Notes under the pieces: model-generated
Told to the model about the DNA's origin: nothing
What the model saw: the letters and a program-made list of their open reading frames with translations, nothing else
Database searches by the model: none
Assembly (NCBI GenBank): GCA_034717695.1
Contig: JAYELS010000021.1
Coordinates: forward strand, 1-64,000
Origin: NAT127 sp034717695
Lineage (GTDB): Bacteria; Pseudomonadota; Gammaproteobacteria; Pseudomonadales; Porticoccaceae
DNA length: 64,000 bases
Direction of reading: 5' to 3'
Program-made: the position numbers and the translations under genes
In this document: one piece after another, positions 1-8,903 of the stretch
Layout: each line of letters opens with the position of its first letter
Position numbering within the stretch: the first letter of the stretch is position 1

Positions 1-33
1 ACCCGCCCCCCGATTCCCCTCTACCAAGTACCA

Positions 34-2127
34 TCAACCCTGTTCGCGGGCAAACTTGTGCAACCGCCCGCCCTCCCGGGCCAGCTGCTCCAGCAGGGGC
101 GCGGGCTTCATGGTGTCGCCCAGCGCCCGCTCCAGCTTTTGCATGATGGCCAGCACCTTGTCGAGCCCCTCCTGGTCGGCAAAATAGGTGAGGCCGCCGC
201 GATAGCGGGGAAAGCCGTAGCCCTGCACCATGATCACGTCGATGTCCGAGGCCCGCACCGCGATGCCCTCCGCCAGCACCTTGCAGGCCTCGTTGATCAT
301 GGGGTATATGCAGCGCTCGACGATCTCCTGATCGCCCACCGGGCGGGGCGCGATGCCTCGGGCAGCGAGAAAGTCGGCGATGATTTTCTCGGTGACGGGG
401 GACGGTGTGGCGCGGCGGTTGGCGTCGTAATCGTAGTACCCAGCGCCGGTTTTCTGGCCCCGGCGGCCCTGCTCGCAGAGGATGTCGCGGAGGGTCTCGC
501 TGCGCGATTCGCTCTCCACCCAGCCGATATCCAGCCCCGCCATGTCGGACATGGCGAAAGGGCCCATGGGAAAGCCAAAATCCGTCAGCACCCGGTCCAC
601 CTGCCAGGGCAGTGCCCCCTCCAGCAACAGGGCCTGGCCCTGGGTCTTGCGCTGGTTGATGATGCGATTGCCGACGAAGCCGTGGCAGTTGCCCACCAGC
701 ACCGGCGTCTTGCCGATGCGCTTGCCGAGGGCCAGCACCGAGACGATGGCCTCCGGGGCGGTTTGGGAGGTGCGCACCACCTCCAGCAGCTTCATGATGT
801 TGGCGGGGGAGAAAAAGTGCATGCCGAGCACCCGTTCCGGGCGCTTGGTGGCGGCGGCGATTTCCTCGATATCCAGGAAGGAGGTATTGGAGGCGAGGAT
901 GGCGCCCGGCTTAACCGCCCTGTCGAGGCGGGCGAAAATGTCCTTCTTCACCGCCATGTTCTCGAACACCGCCTCGATCACCAGGTCGCAGTCGGCGAGG
1001 TCCGCCACATCCAGGGTGCCGCGAAGCTGGGCCATGGAGGCCTCCACCTGGGCTTCCGTCATGCGGCCCTTGCGGGCGCTGCTGTCGTAGTTGCGGCGGA
1101 TCACCGCGAGGCCCCGCTCGAGGGCCTCGGCGCTGGTTTCGAGCAGCGTCACCGGCAGGCCGATGGCCGCGAAATTCATGGCGATACCACCCCCCATGGT
1201 GCCCGCCCCCACCACGCCGATCCTGCGAAATTCCCGGGGTTGGATGTTTGCGGCAAGCCCGGGGATCTTGGCAATCTGGCGCTCGGCGAAAAAGGCGTAT
1301 TGCAGGGCGGCGGGTTGGGGGCCCGCCACCAGCTGGGCGTAGAGGACTTTCTCCTGCTTCAGCCCTTCGTCAAAGGGCAGTGACACAGCGGCCTCCACCG
1401 CCTGGATATTGATTTCCGGCGCCGCCAGGCCATGGAATTTTCTGGCGTTGTCCCTGCGAAACTGCGCGAAGAGGGCGGGATTTTCCCGGGCCTCCGCCAG
1501 CTTTTCGTCCCGGTCCCGCACCCGGCGCAGGGGGCGGCCCTCGGCCACCACCGTTGCCGCGAACGCCAATGCCTCGTCGAGCAGGTGGTCATCCGCCGCC
1601 AGGGCGTCCACCAGGCCGATGGCCAGCGCTTCAGGGGCAGCGATGGGCTTGCCGTGGGCGATCATGTCGAGGGCCCGGGCCACCCCCACCACCCGGGGCA
1701 GGCGCTGGGTGCCGCCGGCGCCCGGCAAAATGCCGAGGGTCACTTCGGTGAGGCCACATTTCGCCGAGCGGGTGGCGATCCGGTAATGGCAGGACAGGGC
1801 CAGTTCCAGCCCGCCCCCCAGGGCGTTGCCGTGGATGGCGGCGATCACCGGCTTGGGGCTGTCCTCGATCAGGGCGTTGATCTCGGAAATTTTCGGGCTC
1901 ACCGGTGGCGCGCCCAATTCCTTGATATCCGCCCCGGCAAAGAAGGTGCGGCCGGCGCAGATCAGCACCACCGCCTTCACCCCCGGGTCCGCCATGGCCT
2001 CGTCGATGGCGGCAACCAGCTGCTGGCGCACCGCGAGGCCCAGGGCATTGACCGGGGGCGCGTCGGTGGTGATCAGGGCGATGGCGCCGTGGCGGCGGGT
2101 GGTGACGACTGTGGGGGATTCGGTCAT
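34..2127 (-). CDS. Bifunctional enoyl-CoA hydratase / 3-hydroxyacyl-CoA dehydrogenase (FadB/FadJ-like)
   Basis: 697-residue multifunctional beta-oxidation enzyme that hydrates trans-2-enoyl-CoA and then oxidises the 3-hydroxyacyl-CoA with NAD+. The first ~190 residues form a crotonase domain; both catalytic glutamates are visible, in GGGLELALSCH and in LTEVTLGILPGAGG. A 3-hydroxyacyl-CoA dehydrogenase NAD domain begins with GVVGAGTMGGGIA and carries the histidine motif GMHFFSPANIMKLLE. Two C-terminal dehydrogenase domains follow, as in FadJ/FadB (about 710 aa). The start at 2127 is preferred over the in-frame ATG at 2160 because an AGAGAGA ribosome-binding site precedes it and the crotonase domain begins right after. 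It is the last gene of a leftward operon (hydratase-like, thiolase, CoA hydrolase, this gene). The family is certain; chain-length or branched-substrate preference is not visible. Confidence 0.95.
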   Translation of the reverse strand: MTESPTVVTTRRHGAIALITTDAPPVNALGLAVRQQLVAAIDEAMADPGVKAVVLICAGRTFFAGADIKELGAPPVSPKISEINALIEDSPKPVIAAIHGNALGGGLELALSCHYRIATRSAKCGLTEVTLGILPGAGGTQRLPRVVGVARALDMIAHGKPIAAPEALAIGLVDALAADDHLLDEALAFAATVVAEGRPLRRVRDRDEKLAEARENPALFAQFRRDNARKFHGLAAPEINIQAVEAAVSLPFDEGLKQEKVLYAQLVAGPQPAALQYAFFAERQIAKIPGLAANIQPREFRRIGVVGAGTMGGGIAMNFAAIGLPVTLLETSAEALERGLAVIRRNYDSSARKGRMTEAQVEASMAQLRGTLDVADLADCDLVIEAVFENMAVKKDIFARLDRAVKPGAILASNTSFLDIEEIAAATKRPERVLGMHFFSPANIMKLLEVVRTSQTAPEAIVSVLALGKRIGKTPVLVGNCHGFVGNRIINQRKTQGQALLLEGALPWQVDRVLTDFGFPMGPFAMSDMAGLDIGWVESESRSETLRDILCEQGRRGQKTGAGYYDYDANRRATPSPVTEKIIADFLAARGIAPRPVGDQEIVERCIYPMINEACKVLAEGIAVRASDIDVIMVQGYGFPRYRGGLTYFADQEGLDKVLAIMQKLERALGDTMKPAPLLEQLAREGGRLHKFAREQG

Positions 2128-2140
2128 GGATCTCTCTTCT

Positions 2141-2200
2141 AAAAATGACTCAGGCTTCAAAAAAATGATTCAAGCTTCAAAAAAGGGTTCATGCCTGATG
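2141..2200. repeat. Tandem 20-bp direct repeat between CoA hydrolase and FadB-like genes
   Basis: Units at 2141-2160 and 2161-2180 match at 18 of 20 positions. A third, degenerate unit at 2181-2200 runs into the stop codon of the upstream gene (2189-2191). The repeat fills almost the whole intergenic gap of the leftward operon, just upstream of the FadB-like ribosome-binding site. It probably arose by slippage; no function can be assigned. Confidence 0.75.
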
Positions 2201-3466
2201 GCCACTGGATTCGAGCCAGGCGCGGTGGTCGGGGTGGGCGACGGCGATCAGGGCACGGGCTTTTTGCGCCGGCGACGCGCCGCGCAGGTCCGCCACGCCG
2301 TACTCCGTCACCACCAGGCCGACATGCTCGCTGGCGAGGGTCACCGGCTGGCGGGCGTCGAGGGCCGGCAGGATATTGCTGACCCGCTCGCCATCCTTGC
2401 CGACAAAGCTGGAGCGCAGGGCGATGATGCTCTTGCCCCCCGGCGCGGCGCTGGCGCCCCGGGCAAAATCCACCAGGCCGCCGGGGGCGGCGATGATCCG
2501 GCCACCGACCTGCTCGGCATTGCCGTTGCCGGCGAGGTCCAGTTGCAACAGGCTGTTGATGGCGCACAGGTTGGGGATGGCCCGCAGCACCTTGAAATCA
2601 TGGGTCAGGGCGCAGGGATGGAATTCAACGGCCGGGTTATGGTGGAGAAACTCGTAAAACCCCCGGTCCCCACCCGCCATGGTGGTGAGGGTGACACCCT
2701 TGAAGGTCGGCTTGCGACTGTTGTCCACCACCCCGGATTCGATCAACGGCCGCCAGGCGGCGGTGATGATGCCGGTATGGCCCCCCAGGTGTTTGAGATG
2801 GCCGAGGTTGGCCAGCACCCGATCCGGCAGGGCGCCGATGCCCGCCTGGATCACGTCGCCGTCGTCCACCAGCCCGGCCACATGGCGGGCGAGGATCTGG
2901 TCGAGGTCGTCGGCGCGGCTTTCGCCAAAGGCCACCAGGGGTTCGTCCTGTTCGATCACATAATCGATGGCGTCGAGGGGGATGGCGGTAGCGCCAGAGG
3001 TAAAGGGCATGTGGGCGTTTACCTGGGCCACCACCAGGGGCTTTTGCGCCAGCACGGCGGGCATGTAGTCCACCGATACCCCGAGGGACACCTCGCCCCT
3101 GTCATTGGGCTTGGACACCTGGAGCAACAGCAGGTCCGCCCCGAGGGTATGGCTATCGAACAGGGCGCCGATCTCCGACAGATTGCAGCGGTGGATGCGG
3201 GCGGCGCCGCTGTTCACCGCGCGGCGCAATCCGCCGCCGGGGAAGAATGACACGGCCTGAATATGGCGCGCCGCCTCCCCCCGCAGGTAGGCGGGCTCCG
3301 CCATGGGCATCAGGGAGTAAACCCTGGCACCGCTGAACAGGGCCGCCTGCTCGGCAAACTGGCGCACCAGGGTCTGCGGCTCGGCGAAATCCGAGTGCAC
3401 CACCACGGTGGCGGCACTCGGAACTCGACGGGCAATGTCGGCAAAATTCACAAAATATTCGGGCAT
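2189..3466 (-). CDS. Acetyl-CoA hydrolase/transferase family protein (4-hydroxybutyrate CoA-transferase-like)
   Basis: 425 residues, two-domain class I CoA-transferase/hydrolase fold. Family motifs are visible: the GEVSLGVSVDY segment near residue 124, GIGALPDRVL near 209, and the C-terminal ASEHVGLVVTEYGVADLRG signature. Such enzymes move CoA between acyl groups or hydrolyse acyl-CoA. In characterised members a catalytic glutamate lies in an H-(S/T)-E motif; here that position reads HTG (Gly232), so the usual glutamyl-CoA intermediate may not form. An open frame extends upstream to 3775, but the start at 3466 is where homology begins and gives the usual length. It lies between thiolase and FadB-like genes, which suggests release or activation of short-chain acyl-CoA. 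Substrate unknown. Confidence 0.85.
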   Translation of the reverse strand: MPEYFVNFADIARRVPSAATVVVHSDFAEPQTLVRQFAEQAALFSGARVYSLMPMAEPAYLRGEAARHIQAVSFFPGGGLRRAVNSGAARIHRCNLSEIGALFDSHTLGADLLLLQVSKPNDRGEVSLGVSVDYMPAVLAQKPLVVAQVNAHMPFTSGATAIPLDAIDYVIEQDEPLVAFGESRADDLDQILARHVAGLVDDGDVIQAGIGALPDRVLANLGHLKHLGGHTGIITAAWRPLIESGVVDNSRKPTFKGVTLTTMAGGDRGFYEFLHHNPAVEFHPCALTHDFKVLRAIPNLCAINSLLQLDLAGNGNAEQVGGRIIAAPGGLVDFARGASAAPGGKSIIALRSSFVGKDGERVSNILPALDARQPVTLASEHVGLVVTEYGVADLRGASPAQKARALIAVAHPDHRAWLESSGHQA

Positions 3467-3585
3467 ACGCGCTACGTCACTTGGGGCACTGACCAGGGAG
3501 CTTGCACGGATCCTGCTGCGCCCATTATTCGCATCCTGGCGCTTCCACGGAATTCGAGGGGCCAAGGCACCGCGCTGATTGCCCC

Positions 3586-4776
3586 TCAACTCTCGCGACG
3601 AATCACCATCGCTGTGGTGACGCCGCCGCCGCCGCAAATGCCCGCCACGCCGATCTCGCCGTTGCGGGTGCGCAGGATATTGTCGAGGGTGATCAGCAGG
3701 CGGCCGCCGCTGAAGCCGGTGGGATGGCCGAGGGCAATGGCGCCACCCCAGACGTTCACCCTGGCGCGATCCCATCCCAGCTCCCGCTCGTTGGCCAGCA
3801 TCTGGGCGGCGAAGGCCTCGTTCACCTCGATGAAATCCATATCCGCCAGGGTCATACCGGCTTTTTTCAGGGCCAGGGGAATGGAGTGGGCCGGGCCGTC
3901 CCCCATGGTCTGGGGCGCCACCGCCGTCTCGGCAAAGGACACCACGGAAAAGAGCGGCGTGGCCCCCAGGGCCTTGGCGTGGGCCCGGGTGGTGAGCACG
4001 ATGGCGCAGGCGGCATCCCCCATGGTGCAGGCGTTGCCGGCGGTGACGGTGCCGTCCTTCTTGAAGGCGGGCTTGAGTTTGGCGAGGCTCTCCAGGGTGG
4101 ACGCCGGGCGCAGGGGCTCGTCCCGATCGAACAGCTGGCCATCCGGGTTCTTGCGGGTGGGCGCCAGGGTAAAGGGGACGATTTCCCGGGCGAAATGGCC
4201 GGCGGCCTGGGCCTTGCCGGCCTTTTGCTGGGATTCGAGGGCAAAGGCATCCTGTTCTTCCCGGCTGATGCCGTACTTCTCCGCCTGGTTCTCAGCGGTC
4301 TGTCCCATGCCGTAGCCGCACAGGGGATCGACGGTATCGCTCCAGGAGTCCATCAGGGTCTTGTCCCCGGCCTTGAAGCCCTCCCAGCGGGCGCCCTTGA
4401 GCAGATAGGGCATGGTGCTCATGGACTCCATACCGCCGACGATGATGGCCTTGGCATCCCCCGCCGCCAGCTCACGGCAGGCCAGCATGGCGGCCTTGAT
4501 GCCCGACGGACAGGCCATGTTGACGGTGAACACCGGGGTCGACAGGGCCACGCCACCGTTCACCGAGGCGGTGCGGGCCGGGTTGGGGCCGTTGCCCGCC
4601 TGGCGGCAGTTGGCGTAGATCACCTGGTCGATCTGGGTGCCGCTCAGGCCAGCCTTGTCCAGCACGGCGGCAATGGCGGTGGCGCCCAGGTCGTAGGCGG
4701 GCACATCCCGCAATGTGCCGCCGAAGGCGCCGATGGCGGTGCGGGCGACGGCGATGGCGACGATGGGGTCTTTCAT
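3586..4776 (-). CDS. Acetyl-CoA C-acyltransferase (thiolase)
   Basis: 396-residue thiolase of normal family length. The nucleophilic cysteine is in NMACPSGIKA (Cys ~89), where most family members have CASG. The C-terminal motifs are also present: VNEAFAAQ, the catalytic-histidine GGAIALGHP segment, and the second active-site cysteine in GICGGGG. The reaction is thiolytic cleavage of 3-ketoacyl-CoA, the last step of beta-oxidation. The gene lies 17 bp downstream of the hydratase-like gene and upstream of the CoA hydrolase and FadB-like genes, so the four probably form one transcript. A biosynthetic (condensing) role cannot be excluded by sequence, but the context is catabolic. Confidence 0.95.
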   Translation of the reverse strand: MKDPIVAIAVARTAIGAFGGTLRDVPAYDLGATAIAAVLDKAGLSGTQIDQVIYANCRQAGNGPNPARTASVNGGVALSTPVFTVNMACPSGIKAAMLACRELAAGDAKAIIVGGMESMSTMPYLLKGARWEGFKAGDKTLMDSWSDTVDPLCGYGMGQTAENQAEKYGISREEQDAFALESQQKAGKAQAAGHFAREIVPFTLAPTRKNPDGQLFDRDEPLRPASTLESLAKLKPAFKKDGTVTAGNACTMGDAACAIVLTTRAHAKALGATPLFSVVSFAETAVAPQTMGDGPAHSIPLALKKAGMTLADMDFIEVNEAFAAQMLANERELGWDRARVNVWGGAIALGHPTGFSGGRLLITLDNILRTRNGEIGVAGICGGGGVTTAMVIRRES

Positions 4777-4793
4777 GGTTTGTCCTGTCAGGT

Positions 4794-5573
4794 TCAGTCG
4801 AATTTGGGTTCGCGTTTTTCCAGGAAGGCGGCGGAGGCCTCCCTGGATTCCGGCAGCGCCACCGCCACGTTGGTGAACAGCTGCTCCAGCCGGTAGCCCT
4901 CGTACACCGGCATCTCGCTGGCGAGATTCATGGCCTCGCGCATCATGCGCACCATTTTCGGCGCTTTTTTGGCGATGCCGTCGGCGATGGCGAGGGCCCT
5001 CGGCAGCACCTCCGCCAGGGGCAGCACCTCGAGCACGCCGCCGACACGGTGCAGATCATGGGCACCCAGGGTTTCGCCGGTGAGGGCCAGGTAGCGCATC
5101 ATGCTGGCGGGGACCATGTTGCCGGCATGGCGGGTGCCCCCCAGGGTGCCGACGTTGATCTCGGGGATGCCGAAGCGGGCGTGGTCGGCGGCAATGACAA
5201 AATCACAGCAGGCCGCCAGCACCATGCCGGCGCCGATGGCGGTGCCGTTCACCGCGCCGATCACCGGCACCGGGGAGCGGTGGATGGCGTCGAAGCAGGC
5301 CCTGTAGATGACCGAGCGATCGAAGGAGGACTCCACCGTGCGCTGGTTGATTTCCTTGACGTCGGCGCCGGCGCAGAAGATCTTCTCCCCGGCCCCGGTG
5401 AGCACCACCGCGCGCACCTCGGGGCGCTGCTCGATGTCCCTAAAGATGTCCCGCAACTCCCCAAACATGGCGAGATTGAGGGGGTTGGCCGGGGGGCGGT
5501 TGATGGTCACCACCAGGACACCGGGGTGGTCCGCGGGCATCTCCGCCAACAGGAACTGGGGCTGGTCGCTCAT
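4794..5573 (-). CDS. Enoyl-CoA hydratase/isomerase family protein
   Basis: 259-residue crotonase-fold protein. The oxyanion-hole regions are clear (FCAGADVKE near residue 66 and AVNGTAIGAG near 107). Of the two hydratase glutamates, the second is kept (Glu139 in GIPEINVG), while the first is replaced by valine (Val118 in GAGMVLAACCD). With one acid the enzyme could be an isomerase or a hydrolase-type crotonase rather than a classical hydratase. It is the first gene of the leftward beta-oxidation operon and diverges from an SDR gene. Two palindromic operator candidates lie in the shared promoter region. Confidence 0.9.
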   Translation of the reverse strand: MSDQPQFLLAEMPADHPGVLVVTINRPPANPLNLAMFGELRDIFRDIEQRPEVRAVVLTGAGEKIFCAGADVKEINQRTVESSFDRSVIYRACFDAIHRSPVPVIGAVNGTAIGAGMVLAACCDFVIAADHARFGIPEINVGTLGGTRHAGNMVPASMMRYLALTGETLGAHDLHRVGGVLEVLPLAEVLPRALAIADGIAKKAPKMVRMMREAMNLASEMPVYEGYRLEQLFTNVAVALPESREASAAFLEKREPKFD

Positions 5574-5607
5574 GGCTGGTCCTCGGAGCGGCGCTGGGCC
5601 GCGACAA

Positions 5608-5626
5608 AATTGACAATCAGTCAGTT
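5608..5626. promoter_or_regulatory. Candidate TetR operator, site 1 (AATTG-N9-CAGTT)
   Basis: Imperfect palindrome 35 bp upstream of the leftward hydratase-like gene, in the divergent promoter region. It overlaps a TTGACA hexamer at 5610-5615. Half-site spacing (N9) is identical to the sites at 5684, 16500 and 17380. The operator assignment is an inference from this recurrence. Confidence 0.5.
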
Positions 5627-5683
5627 ATACTACGCCATCGGCAACGGCGGTGGCAAGGCGGGCGGCGGGTTCCCCTGGCGCAT

Positions 5684-5702
5684 AACTGACGGTATGATAG
5701 TT
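5684..5702. promoter_or_regulatory. Candidate TetR operator, site 2 (AACTG-N9-TAGTT)
   Basis: Second imperfect palindrome in the same divergent region, 42 bp upstream of the rightward SDR gene. It differs from the full AACTG-N9-CAGTT palindrome at one half-site base, and like sites 1 and 3 has an AT step flanking the half-site. Two sites facing two divergent operons fit repression of both by one dimeric TetR protein. Confidence 0.5.
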
Positions 5703-5744
5703 TTTGAAACCCCCATCCCGTCCCTTACCACACAGGACTTTCCC

Positions 5745-6515
5745 ATGAAAAACCCCATGTCCCTCGAAGGGCGCACCATCATCGTCACCGGCGCCGGCCA
5801 GGGCATTGGCCTTGCCATCAGCGAGCTGGCCATGGAGCTCGGCGCCAACGTGGTGGGCGTCGACCTCAATGGCGACAACCTCGCCACCATCGCCGACCGG
5901 CACGGCGGCCGCTTCCTGCCGGTGGCGGGCAGCGTGGCGGAGGAGGCCCTGGCCAGCGAAGCGGTGGCAAAGGGCGTGGAAGCCTTCGGCGCCGTCCACG
6001 GCCTGGTCAACAACGCCGGCATCGGCCGCCCGGCGATGATCCACAAGATGACCGCCCTGGAGTGGCAGCAGGTGCTGGATGTGCACTTGAACGGCTCGTT
6101 CTTCTTCACCCAGGCGGTGGGCATCCACATGCTGGAGCGGGCCAAGGCGGGGGACGAGAACCCGGGCGCCATCGTCTTCATCTCCTCCGACGCCGGGCGC
6201 CGGGGCAGCCTCGGCCAGATCAACTACGCCGCCGCCAAGTCCGGCATGTTCGGCATGGCCATGACCGCCGCCCGGGAGTGGGCCAAGTTCGGCATCCGCG
6301 CCAATGCCGTGTGCTTCGGCCTGGTGGAAACCGCCATGACGGAAGTGGCCCGCAGCGAGCGCTTCCGCGACACCTACCTGGAGCAGATCGCCATGGGGCG
6401 CTTTTCCACCCCCGAGGAAGTGTCGGTGCCGGTGTGCTTCCTGCTCTCCAACGGCGCCTCCTATATCACCGGCCAGGTGCTGTCGGTGAATGGCGGCTAT
6501 ACCATCGCCCTGTAA
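5745..6515 (+). CDS. Short-chain dehydrogenase/reductase (classical SDR)
   Basis: 256-residue classical SDR. The cofactor motif TGAGQGIG is at residues 15-22, Asp40 at the end of the second strand suggests NAD(H) preference, NNAG is at 89-92, and the catalytic residues are Ser148, Tyr161 and Lys165 (YAAAK). It probably oxidises a hydroxyacyl-CoA or alcohol intermediate. The start at 5745 has AGGA 11-14 bases upstream; an open frame continues far upstream but is antisense to the hydratase-like gene. It is the first gene of a rightward operon with two acyl-CoA dehydrogenase genes (18 bp gap). Confidence 0.93.
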   Translation: MKNPMSLEGRTIIVTGAGQGIGLAISELAMELGANVVGVDLNGDNLATIADRHGGRFLPVAGSVAEEALASEAVAKGVEAFGAVHGLVNNAGIGRPAMIHKMTALEWQQVLDVHLNGSFFFTQAVGIHMLERAKAGDENPGAIVFISSDAGRRGSLGQINYAAAKSGMFGMAMTAAREWAKFGIRANAVCFGLVETAMTEVARSERFRDTYLEQIAMGRFSTPEEVSVPVCFLLSNGASYITGQVLSVNGGYTIAL

Positions 6516-6533
6516 TGTTCCCATAGGACTCCC

Positions 6534-7691
6534 ATGACCTCACCCTTTTCCTTCAAACCGCTGGAGCTCCCGGCGGCATTGCAACCCCTCCGCCAGCGGG
6601 TGCGGGACTTCCTCGCCGAGGCGGGCAGGGACTGGTCCGGCTGGAAGGTCGGCCACTCATGGACCGGCTTTGACCGTGACTTCAGCCGCACCGTGGGCGC
6701 CGAGGGCTGGATCGGCATGACCTGGCCGAAGCAGTACGGCGGCGGCGAGCGCAGCCACCTGGAGCGCTACGTGGTGGTGGAGGAGATGCTCGCGGTGGGC
6801 GCGCCCCTCGGCGCCCACTGGTTCGGCGACCGCCAGAGCGGCCCCCTGCTGCTGCGCCTCGGCACCGAACAGCAGCGCCAGCGCTTTCTGCCCGAGATCG
6901 TCAAGGGCGAGGCATCGTTCTGCATTGGCCTCAGCGAACCCAATGCGGGGTCGGACCTCGCCGCCATCAAGTCCCGGGCCAACAAGGTGGACGGCGGCTG
7001 GCGCCTCACCGGCACCAAGATCTGGACCACCAACGGCCACCTCAGCGATTTCATGATCGGCCTGTTCCGCACCGGCGGCGACGGCAAGGTCAAGCACGAG
7101 GGGCTGTCCCAGTTCCTGATCGACATGAGGTCCTCCGGCATCGATGTGCGCCCCATCCGGGATCTCACCGGCGAGGCCCACTTCAACGAAATCTTCTTTG
7201 ACGATGTTTTCGTTCCCGCCGACATGCTGGTGGGGGTCGAGGGGGACGGCTGGAACCAGGCCACCTCGGAGCTGGCCTTCGAGCGCAGCCAGCCGGACCG
7301 CTTCATGAGCTGCTTTCCGGTACTGCCGCCCCTGATCGACGAGATCCGCCAGGGGGGCGACGGCGACCGCCTCGCCGCCCGCCGCCTGGGCGCCACGGTG
7401 GCGGACCTGGTGATCCTCCGGGAGATGTCCCTGTCCGTCCTCGGCCAGCTGGCGGAGGGCCACGCGCCGGCCCGGGAAGCGGCCCTGGTGAAGGATCTCG
7501 GCAACAGCCACGAACAGCAGATCCCCAACCTGGTGCGGGAACTGAGCGACTACCCCGCCACCCTCGCCCGGGGCAATCGCCTCAGCGAACTGCAGGGCTT
7601 TCTTACCCAGAACGTGCCCTCCTACTCCCTTAGGGGCGGCACCCGGGAAATCCTCAAGGGCATCATTGCCAAGGGGCTGGGACTGCGATGA
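6534..7691 (+). CDS. Acyl-CoA dehydrogenase, large subunit of a probable heteromeric pair
   Basis: 385-residue flavoprotein that introduces the alpha-beta double bond in acyl-CoA. FAD/substrate motifs GLSEPNAGSDLA (132-143) and TGTKIWTT (159-166) are clear, and the C-terminus has the GGTREILKGIIAKGLG segment. That segment has Gly where MCAD-type enzymes carry the catalytic Glu of YEGT, so the base must come from elsewhere, as in several FadE subfamilies. The next gene is a shorter acyl-CoA dehydrogenase overlapping by 4 bp, the arrangement of alpha2beta2 dehydrogenases of steroid and branched-chain degradation. Exact substrate unknown. Confidence 0.93.
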   Translation: MTSPFSFKPLELPAALQPLRQRVRDFLAEAGRDWSGWKVGHSWTGFDRDFSRTVGAEGWIGMTWPKQYGGGERSHLERYVVVEEMLAVGAPLGAHWFGDRQSGPLLLRLGTEQQRQRFLPEIVKGEASFCIGLSEPNAGSDLAAIKSRANKVDGGWRLTGTKIWTTNGHLSDFMIGLFRTGGDGKVKHEGLSQFLIDMRSSGIDVRPIRDLTGEAHFNEIFFDDVFVPADMLVGVEGDGWNQATSELAFERSQPDRFMSCFPVLPPLIDEIRQGGDGDRLAARRLGATVADLVILREMSLSVLGQLAEGHAPAREAALVKDLGNSHEQQIPNLVRELSDYPATLARGNRLSELQGFLTQNVPSYSLRGGTREILKGIIAKGLGLR

Positions 7692-8746
7692 ACGGAGCGA
7701 CAACCATGAGCAACGAACAGACCATCGGCGATCTGCTGGCCGAACAGGTGGACCGCCTGCTGGGCCGCGAGGTCACCCGGGAGCGGCTGATCGCCGTGGA
7801 GGACGGCACCTTCGACCAGGGCCTCTGGCAGGCCCTGGAGGAACTGGGCATCACCCTGGCCCTGGTGCCGGAGGACGCCGGTGGCGTCGGCCTTGGCTGG
7901 GAGGACGCCGAGCCCGCCCTGCGGGCCGCGGGCAGCTGGGCGGCGCCCGTCCCCCTGGCGGAAACCCTGGTGGCCGGCTGGGCCCTGGGCCTTGCCGGCA
8001 TCGACAACCCCGGCGGCCCGCTGGCGGTATCGGACCTGATCTTCCAGCTCGACCACCAGGGACGGCTCAGTGGAGAGGATGGCCTGGTGCCCTGGATTGG
8101 CCATTGCTCCCACCTGGTGGCCCTGGCCGAGAGAGGCGGCGAGCGGTTCATCGCTCTCATCCCCAGGGATCACCTGCAGCTGACGGCGGTGGAAACCCTG
8201 GCGCGGATTCCCTCCGCCCGGGTGGTGGTCTCCGGCTTCGCCCCCGCCGCCCTCGCCTCCGCGCCTTTCGCGGGGGAACTCGGCCTCAAGCCCGCCCTCG
8301 CCGCGGCCCGGGCCGTGCAGATGGCGGGCATCCTCGACCGCCTGCTGGCCCTGTGCGTGGACTACGGCAACACCCGGGAGCAGTTCGGCAAGCCCATCGG
8401 CAAGTTCCAGGCGATCCAGCACCTGATCGCCGACCTCGCCGCCCAGGCCGCCGCCGCCCAGGTGGCGGGCCTCTACGCCTGCCGCCAGCTGGACCGGGGC
8501 AACGGCGAGCACGGCGCCGCCGTGGCCAAGGCCCGGGCGGGCCAGGCGGCCTCCCGGGGGGCGGAATCCGCCCACCAGGTGTTCGGCGCCATCGGCTTTA
8601 CCGACGAGCACATCCTCCACTACTACAGCCGCCGCCTGTGGCAATGGCGCGACGAGGCCGGCAGCGAACACTGGTGGGCGGAGCGGTTGGGGCGGCAGGT
8701 GCTCGCCGCGCCGGGGGCGCAGCTCTGGCCGGCTATTGCGGGCTGA
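7688..8746 (+). CDS. Acyl-CoA dehydrogenase family protein, small subunit of the pair
   Basis: 352 residues, shorter than canonical acyl-CoA dehydrogenases (~380) and weakly conserved in the N-terminal half. The C-terminal helical domain is typical: NTREQFGKPIGKFQAIQHL and the final HQVFGAIGFTDEHILHYYSR signature. It overlaps the preceding dehydrogenase gene by ATGA, so translation is coupled. An alternative start at 7706 has a GGAG ribosome-binding site 9 bases upstream and removes six residues; the sequence does not decide. Such unequal adjacent pairs usually form one heteromeric enzyme in which only some sites bind FAD; this is known for other pairs and inferred here. Confidence 0.9.
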   Translation: MNGATTMSNEQTIGDLLAEQVDRLLGREVTRERLIAVEDGTFDQGLWQALEELGITLALVPEDAGGVGLGWEDAEPALRAAGSWAAPVPLAETLVAGWALGLAGIDNPGGPLAVSDLIFQLDHQGRLSGEDGLVPWIGHCSHLVALAERGGERFIALIPRDHLQLTAVETLARIPSARVVVSGFAPAALASAPFAGELGLKPALAAARAVQMAGILDRLLALCVDYGNTREQFGKPIGKFQAIQHLIADLAAQAAAAQVAGLYACRQLDRGNGEHGAAVAKARAGQAASRGAESAHQVFGAIGFTDEHILHYYSRRLWQWRDEAGSEHWWAERLGRQVLAAPGAQLWPAIAG

Positions 8747-8750
8747 GATA

Positions 8751-8895
8751 TTCACGTTACAAGTTACACGTTGGCGGGACTGGTTGCTGTTCCAGCACTT
8801 CACTCGCAAAGTGCGCTGCACCGCCAGGAATCCTCGAGCCACCGCTCTTCACGTGAAACGTGAAACGTGCAACTTGCAACTTGTAACGTGCAACG
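8751..8895. repeat. Inverted arrays of 7-bp tandem repeats between convergent genes
   Basis: The right arm (8851-8892) is six consecutive heptamers of the form AC(G/T)TGNA plus a partial copy. The left arm (8751-8771) is three heptamers of the same family in inverted orientation. A 13-bp perfect inverted match (8753-8765 with 8878-8890) can form a stem. It lies in the 157-bp gap between a rightward and a leftward gene and may act as a transcription barrier for both. A second heptamer hairpin with a different unit occurs at 10293-10414. Confidence 0.8.
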
Positions 8896-8903
8896 CGCAA
8901 GAC

